Below, in pieces: positions 43,367 to 47,251 of a stretch of DNA of 47,251 nucleotides. The stretch is from NCBI GenBank assembly GCA_019634895.1, contig JAHCAM010000020.1, positions 1 through 47,251 on the forward strand, read 5' to 3'. This DNA is from Steroidobacteraceae bacterium. Lineage in GTDB: Bacteria; Pseudomonadota; Gammaproteobacteria; Steroidobacterales; Steroidobacteraceae. The position numbers and the translations under genes are program-made. Each line of letters starts with the position of its first letter. Within the stretch, counting starts at the first letter, position 1. The notes under the pieces were generated by a model that was not told where the DNA came from, made no database searches, and was given only the letters and a program-made list of their open reading frames with translations.

Positions 43367-44829
43367 CAGGAGCCGGTCCTCACGGCGACGAAAGTCTGGG
43401 TACCGCCGCGCTCGATGAGCAGCGCGACGGTCGGGCCGGATCTGTCGACCGACTCGCGGAACTGGGCCACCGACTCGACCTGCGCGTCGTTCACCGCGAT
43501 CAGCACGTCGCCCGGCCGCAGGCCCGCGTCGGCCGCGGGACCGACGGCGCGCTCGACCACCAGCCGCCCCTGGGTGCGCAGGCGCAGGCGCTCGCTGCCG
43601 GTCAGCGGCCGCACGGCGAGCCCGAGCTTGCCGCCCTCCTCGTCCTCGCTGGCGTCGCGCGCCGCCACCTGCGGCGCGTCCTCCAGCTCGCCGACCTTGA
43701 CGCGCAGCTTGCGCTCGGACCTGTCGCGCCAGATCGTCAGCGTCGCCTCGGTGCCCGGCGCGATGCCGGCGACGATGGCCGGCAGTTCCCCGGACCGCTC
43801 GATTTCCCGGCCGTCCACCGCGAGGATCACGTCGCCCGCCTTCACGCCCGCCCTGGCCGCCGGGCCGCCGCGATCCACCTCGGCGACCAGCGCGCCGCGC
43901 GGCCGCGACAGCTTGAAGGAATCCGCGAGCGCCTGGTTGACCTCCTGGATCACGACCCCGATGCGCCCGCGCTGCACGCGCCCGTGGGCAACCAGCGCTT
44001 CCTTGACGTGCATCGCGACGTCGATCGGGATCGCGAAGGAGATGCCCTGGTAGCCGCCGGTGCGGCTGTAGATCTGCGAGTTGATGCCGACGACCTCGCC
44101 CTGCAGGTTGAACAGCGGGCCGCCCGAGTTGCCGGGATTGACCGCGACGTCGGTCTGGATGAAAGGCGTGTAGGCATCGCCGGCGAGCGTGCGCGCGGTC
44201 GCGCTGACGATGCCGGCGGTGACCGAATTGTCGAAGCCGAACGGCGATCCGATCGCGATCACCCACTCGCCGGCCTTGAGGCCGGTCGGATCGCCGATCC
44301 GCACGGTCGGCAGGTCCGCGGCGTCGATCTTTAGCACGGCGACGTCGGTGCGCCCGTCCTGGCCCACGACCCGGGCGCGGTACTCGCGCCGGTCGGTCGT
44401 GCGCACGGTCACCTCGCTGGCGCCGTCCACCACGTGGGCGTTGGTGAGGATGTAGCCGTCCGGGCTGATGACGAAGCCGGAGCCCTCGCCGCGCGCGGGC
44501 GGCTGCTGCGTGCGCGGAACCCCGAAGCCGAAGCGGCGGAAGAATTCATAGAGCGGATCGTCGGGCGAAAGTTCCGGCGCGCCCTGATCGCGGCCCGGGC
44601 GGCGCGCCACTGCGGTGACGTTGACCACGGCGCGGCCGTATGCCTCCACCAGCGGCGTGAAATCGGGCAGTCCGCTCACCGTGATCACGGGCTGCGGGGC
44701 AGGCGCCGACTGTGCCGCCTGCTCCGCAGGCGCGCGCGCGGCGCTCTGCGCCACCGGCGCATCCGCGCCGCAGCCGGCGATCAGCGCGGCGGCCACCACG
44801 GACGAACACCAGCGCAACGCGGCCTTCAT
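43366..44829 (-). CDS. DegP/DegQ-type (Do family) serine protease, probable lipoprotein
   Basis: The 487-residue trypsin-like periplasmic protease has two PDZ domains. The catalytic triad is His132 (TNAHVVDG), Asp162 (GRTDVAVLK) and Ser235 (NPGNSGGPLF). PDZ domains follow from about 280 (RGALVAEVDRGGPAARAGVKAGDVILAVDG) and about 395 (GLRPGDVLIAVNDAQVESVAQFRE). The signal region MKAALRWCSSVVAAALIAGC ends in a lipobox-like LIAG-Cys20, so the protein is probably lipid-anchored, unlike E. coli DegP. I chose ATG 44829 because GGAG precedes it; an in-frame ATG at 44901 would spoil the signal peptide. It leads the operon with the two FGE-like genes. Confidence 0.93.
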   Translation of the reverse strand: MKAALRWCSSVVAAALIAGCGADAPVAQSAARAPAEQAAQSAPAPQPVITVSGLPDFTPLVEAYGRAVVNVTAVARRPGRDQGAPELSPDDPLYEFFRRFGFGVPRTQQPPARGEGSGFVISPDGYILTNAHVVDGASEVTVRTTDRREYRARVVGQDGRTDVAVLKIDAADLPTVRIGDPTGLKAGEWVIAIGSPFGFDNSVTAGIVSATARTLAGDAYTPFIQTDVAVNPGNSGGPLFNLQGEVVGINSQIYSRTGGYQGISFAIPIDVAMHVKEALVAHGRVQRGRIGVVIQEVNQALADSFKLSRPRGALVAEVDRGGPAARAGVKAGDVILAVDGREIERSGELPAIVAGIAPGTEATLTIWRDRSERKLRVKVGELEDAPQVAARDASEDEEGGKLGLAVRPLTGSERLRLRTQGRLVVERAVGPAADAGLRPGDVLIAVNDAQVESVAQFRESVDRSGPTVALLIERGGTQTFVAVRTGS

Positions 44830-44915
44830 CGTCGCTCCATCGTGCCCATCGGACGAAGCGCTCTGACTGCCGCGATGCCTGCAAGTTGCACCCATGCACA
44901 TTAGTATTGCACCAA

Positions 44916-46334
44916 ATGCCGCTTCGCATGACCGCCGCCCTCGCGGCCGCGATGATCGCCGCCGCGCCGGGCCTCGCCGCCGATCTGCCCGCGCGCCCGC
45001 AGGCCGTGCTCCGGCAGCAGTTGCTGCCCGAGGACAGCGTCAGCGTCGTGGTGCGCGACGTCGCGACCGGCGAGTCCCTGGTGAACCTCAACTCGACCGT
45101 GGCGCGGCCGCCCGCCTCGACCATGAAGCTGCTGCCGACCTGGGCGGCACTCGACCTGCTGGGGCCCGCCTACAGCTGGAAGACGCGCGTCTGGGCGGAT
45201 GCGCCGGTGGTGCGCGGCGTGCTGAAGGGCAACCTCTATCTCCAGGGCGGCGGCGATCCGCTGCTGACGATCGAGCGCTGGTGGCGCCTGGTCGCCGACC
45301 TGCGCCAGACCGGGCTGCGCGCGATCGAGGGCGACGTCATCGTCGACCAGTCGCGCTACGTGCCCATCAACGAACGGCCGGAGGATTTCGACGGCCGCTC
45401 CTGGCGCACCTACAACGTGCTGCCGGACGCAATGCTGGTGAACTGGCAGTCGTCGGAGTTCACCATCCGGCCCGCGGACGACGGTGGCGGCATCGAGATC
45501 CGCGTACAGCCGTTCCCGGAGGGGCTGGTCGTGGACAACCGGGTCGTGCTCGCGGAGGGACGCTGCGTCGGCCGCGACCGGCGCGTCGGCTACACGATCT
45601 CCCCGACCGACCCGGGCCGCGTGGTGGTGAGCGGCCGGCTCGCCAGCAGTTGCCCGCCGCAGACACAGCGGCTCGCGATCATGGACCCCGCGCAGTACGC
45701 GTACGGCACCTTCGTCACGCTGTGGCGCGAGCAGGGCGGCGAATTCCGCGGCGGCTGGCTGCGCGCGCCCACGCCGCCGAATGCGCGGCTGCTGCTGACC
45801 CACGAGTCGCAGCCGCTGGCCGACGTCGTGCGCGTCACCAACAAGTTCTCCAGCAACATGATGGCGCGCACGCTGGTGCTCGCGGTCGGCGCCGAGAAAT
45901 TCGGCGTGCCCGCCTCGAACGCGGCGGGCGAGGCCGCCATCCACGAATGGCTGGCGGGCCGGGGCCTCGAGTTCCCGGAACTGGTGATCGGCAACGGCTC
46001 CGGCCTGTCGCGCGAGGCGCGCATCTCGGCCGACAGCATGGGGCGGCTGCTGGCCGCAGCCTGGCGCAGCCGCTATGCCCCGGAATTCCTGGCCTCGCTC
46101 GCGCTCGGCGGGCTGGACGGCACGCTGCAGAAGCGCTTCGCCAACGTCCCCGACCCGAGCCGCATCCGCATGAAGACCGGCACCCTGCGCGACGTCAGTA
46201 CCATCGCAGGCTACGTGACCGGCGCCTCGGGCCGGACTTTCGCCGTCGTCGTCTTCGCCCACCACCCGGGGGTCCAGCATGGCGCCGGCGAGACATTTCA
46301 GGCCGCGGTCATCGACTGGGTGTTGCGGCAGTAG
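44916..46334 (+). CDS. dacB: D-alanyl-D-alanine carboxypeptidase/endopeptidase, PBP4 type
   Basis: This periplasmic peptidoglycan DD-carboxypeptidase/endopeptidase (peptidase family S13) has 472 residues (E. coli 477). A signal peptide spans about 1-22. The active-site motifs are Ser68-x-x-Lys71 (PASTMKLL), Ser-x-Asn in NKFSSNMMAR, and Lys-Thr-Gly in IRMKTGTLRD. ATG 44916 and ATG 44928 are both possible starts. It is divergent from the DegP-type protease gene across 86 bases in which I see no confident promoter hexamers (a TAGTAT at about 44902-44907 is too close to the start). Confidence 0.94.
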   Translation: MPLRMTAALAAAMIAAAPGLAADLPARPQAVLRQQLLPEDSVSVVVRDVATGESLVNLNSTVARPPASTMKLLPTWAALDLLGPAYSWKTRVWADAPVVRGVLKGNLYLQGGGDPLLTIERWWRLVADLRQTGLRAIEGDVIVDQSRYVPINERPEDFDGRSWRTYNVLPDAMLVNWQSSEFTIRPADDGGGIEIRVQPFPEGLVVDNRVVLAEGRCVGRDRRVGYTISPTDPGRVVVSGRLASSCPPQTQRLAIMDPAQYAYGTFVTLWREQGGEFRGGWLRAPTPPNARLLLTHESQPLADVVRVTNKFSSNMMARTLVLAVGAEKFGVPASNAAGEAAIHEWLAGRGLEFPELVIGNGSGLSREARISADSMGRLLAAAWRSRYAPEFLASLALGGLDGTLQKRFANVPDPSRIRMKTGTLRDVSTIAGYVTGASGRTFAVVVFAHHPGVQHGAGETFQAAVIDWVLRQ

Positions 46335-46361
46335 AACCTATGTCGAGAATTTTTACAAAGC

Positions 46362-46375
46362 CGGTCAGCGGACCG
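46362..46375 (+). promoter_or_regulatory. Palindrome upstream of the sigma-54-like promoter, possible enhancer site
   Basis: CGGTC-AGCG-GACCG forms a 5-base inverted repeat about 70 bases upstream of the -24/-12 element, a usual distance for a sigma-54 activator site. PEP-CTERM genes in other bacteria are driven by the PrsK-PrsR pair through sigma-54. Binding of PrsR here is speculative. Confidence 0.3.
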
Positions 46376-46411
46376 CAACGCCCTCGAATTATTCATCATT
46401 ATGCATTTTAT

Positions 46412-46430
46412 AATCAATAAGTTATTGATT
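46412..46430. promoter_or_regulatory. IHF-like palindrome upstream of the PEP-CTERM gene
   Basis: AATCAATAA-G-TTATTGATT is a perfect 9-base palindrome with a one-base centre. Both strands match the IHF consensus WATCAANNNNTTR exactly. It lies 2 bases upstream of the sigma-54-like element. A TATAAT at 46409-46414 overlaps its left edge and could give a sigma-70 promoter, with only a weak -35. Confidence 0.55.
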
Positions 46431-46447
46431 CTGGCATGGTCTGTGCA
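46431..46447 (+). promoter_or_regulatory. Sigma-54 (-24/-12) promoter of the PEP-CTERM gene
   Basis: CTGGCATGGTCTGTGCA matches the sigma-54 consensus YTGGCACGRNNNTTGCW at all but two positions, and the essential GG (46433-46434) and GC (46445-46446) are exactly 10 bases apart. Transcription would begin near 46458, giving a leader of about 37 bases before ATG 46495. Confidence 0.65.
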
Positions 46448-46494
46448 TTATTGATGGCGAAGTACGTCTATCGCTGCGTCCAAGGAGCCGGATC

Positions 46495-47073
46495 ATGAAG
46501 TTCGCAAGCAAGCTCGTCGCCATCGCCGCCGCCGCAATCGGGCTCGTCGCCCTGTCGGCACCCGCGCAGGCGCTGTCGATCAACCCATCCACACCAGGCG
46601 TATTCGGTTTGAACCTCGGCCCCTCCAATTGCGAGCCGGGCTGCGTGTACACCGCGTTCGGGCTGACCAACGACGGCAGCCTGCAACTGCTCTACAAGTC
46701 CGACGTGGGCGGTCCGGAGTCAGGCTCGTTCGCAGGCTCGTACAACACGGTGTTTGCGAACACCGCTACCGACCCGGCCGATGCCACGATCAGCTACACG
46801 GGCGGCGCCTCGATCAGCTGCGGCGTCTGCTACCTGGTCATCAAGGATGGCAACCAGAACCCGTCTTACTACTTCTTCAACCTGACGGCGGCCGGCTGGA
46901 ACGGCACGGACGCCATCATCATGACCGGCTTCTGGCCGCAGCAGGGCGCGATTTCCCACGTGGCGATCTGGGGCGTCCCCGGCAGCAGCGTTCCTGAGCC
47001 GGGCACACTGGCCCTGCTCGGCCTCGGCCTCGCGGGCATGGGCATCGGCATGCGTCGGCGTCGCAAGCCGTAA
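46495..47073 (+). CDS. PEP-CTERM sorting-domain exported protein
   Basis: This 192-residue secreted protein has a signal peptide (about 1-26, ending APAQA) and a middle domain of about 27-160 rich in Gly, Thr, Ser and Asn with four cysteines (NCEPGC, SCGVC). The C-terminal sorting signal (166-192) has Val-Pro-Glu-Pro-Gly-Thr, a hydrophobic helix LALLGLGLAGMGIG and the basic tail RRRRKP. Such proteins are cleaved by an exosortase (XrtA/EpsH) and linked to the exopolysaccharide or floc matrix. No exosortase is in the window. ATG 46495 has AAGGAG 9 bases upstream. It stands alone with its own promoter and terminator. Confidence 0.95.
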   Translation: MKFASKLVAIAAAAIGLVALSAPAQALSINPSTPGVFGLNLGPSNCEPGCVYTAFGLTNDGSLQLLYKSDVGGPESGSFAGSYNTVFANTATDPADATISYTGGASISCGVCYLVIKDGNQNPSYYFFNLTAAGWNGTDAIIMTGFWPQQGAISHVAIWGVPGSSVPEPGTLALLGLGLAGMGIGMRRRRKP

Positions 47074-47101
47074 GCCGGACTTCAAGGCTCGAGCTCAGGA
47101 G

Positions 47102-47129
47102 AAACCCCGCCCCGGCGGGGTTTTTCTTT
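47102..47129 (+). terminator. Intrinsic terminator of the PEP-CTERM gene
   Basis: AAACCCCGC and GCGGGGTTT form a perfect 9-base stem with a CCCG loop, followed by TTTTTCTTT. It begins 29 bases after the stop codon. This is the only textbook Rho-independent terminator I found in the window. Confidence 0.93.
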
Positions 47130-47137
47130 GCGGGGTC

Positions 47138-47251
47138 CTAGGCCTTGCCGCTGGCGAACGCCGCGTACAGCTCGCCGAGCACGTGGCGCCAGCCCGGAAC
47201 GTACTCCTGGCGCAGCAGCGGACCGATTTCGCCGAGGGCCTCCCAGCCGCC
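47138..47251 (-). CDS. C-terminal end of an unidentified protein (partial)
   Basis: The minus strand from 47251 to the TAG stop at 47138 reads 37 codons in frame, with GGWEALGEIGPLL and PGWRHVLGELYAAFASGKA. Codon use is like that of the neighbours. The GGWxxL pattern occurs at the end of some SRPBCC/AHSA1-type proteins, but the fragment is too short to name. It is convergent with the PEP-CTERM gene, and the terminator lies between them. Confidence 0.5.
   Translation of the reverse strand, partial: GGWEALGEIGPLLRQEYVPGWRHVLGELYAAFASGKA

Noticed and set aside
42398..44266. Long upstream extension of FGE-like copy 2 (622 codons)
   Set aside because: The upstream part lies antiphase over the DegP-type protease; the signal peptide at ATG 43366 and the TGATG overlap define the true start.

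Overview
The window is about 47 kb of very GC-rich bacterial DNA that is almost fully coding, with many GTG starts and many 1-23 nt gene overlaps. The gene content is proteobacterial: a ~180 kDa-type NAD-glutamate dehydrogenase, a TonB receptor under a TPP riboswitch, a PEP-CTERM protein behind a sigma-54-like promoter, DksA/TraR and HtpX. A gammaproteobacterium of the Steroidobacterales/Nevskiales/Xanthomonadales type is my guess; a betaproteobacterium is not excluded. I see no rRNA, tRNA, CRISPR array, integrase or transposase, and no gene-free stretch over 300 bases.

Region by region. (1) 1-7404: a partial exported protein and hppD on the minus strand, divergent from NAD-glutamate dehydrogenase and gpmA. 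(2) 7458-11692, minus strand: a thiamin uptake and salvage operon consisting of promoter, TPP riboswitch, TonB-dependent receptor, thiamine-binding protein, PnuT-like permease and APH-family kinase, with a [2Fe-2S] ferredoxin gene last. A small Rieske protein gene (11703) is divergent from it. (3) 12028-26415, minus strand: one long polarised cluster. It starts with a fused E1 alpha/beta 2-oxoacid dehydrogenase and its E2, then paaABCDE, paaG, paaI, paaJ, a FadB-like fusion, paaZ and an extra enoyl-CoA hydratase. An Lrp/AsnC regulator (26555) is divergent from it. There is no phenylacetate-CoA ligase, which suggests that the E1-E2 complex itself delivers phenylacetyl-CoA from phenylpyruvate. 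(4) 27140-32535, plus strand: a small exported protein, then the molybdenum cofactor operon moeA-moaA-moaC-mobA-moaD, ending in a triple fusion MoaE-MoeB-rhodanese. (5) 32581-41375: acyl-CoA dehydrogenase, DksA/TraR protein, Hsp20, an acidic small protein, HtpX, an FAD-linked oxidase, TesB, a ferredoxin-NADP reductase and an XdhC-family protein. (6) 41454-47251: a DegP-type lipoprotein protease co-transcribed with two exported formylglycine-generating-enzyme-like proteins, divergent from a PBP4-type DacB; then a PEP-CTERM protein with its own promoter and terminator, and the tail of one more gene.

The strongest unexplained structure is three long perfect inverted repeats at 7397-7459, 32513-32579 and 41359-41470. 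Each sits exactly between two convergent genes. Two share a 16-base core, and the repeats supply stop codons, and in places the last codons, of the flanking genes.
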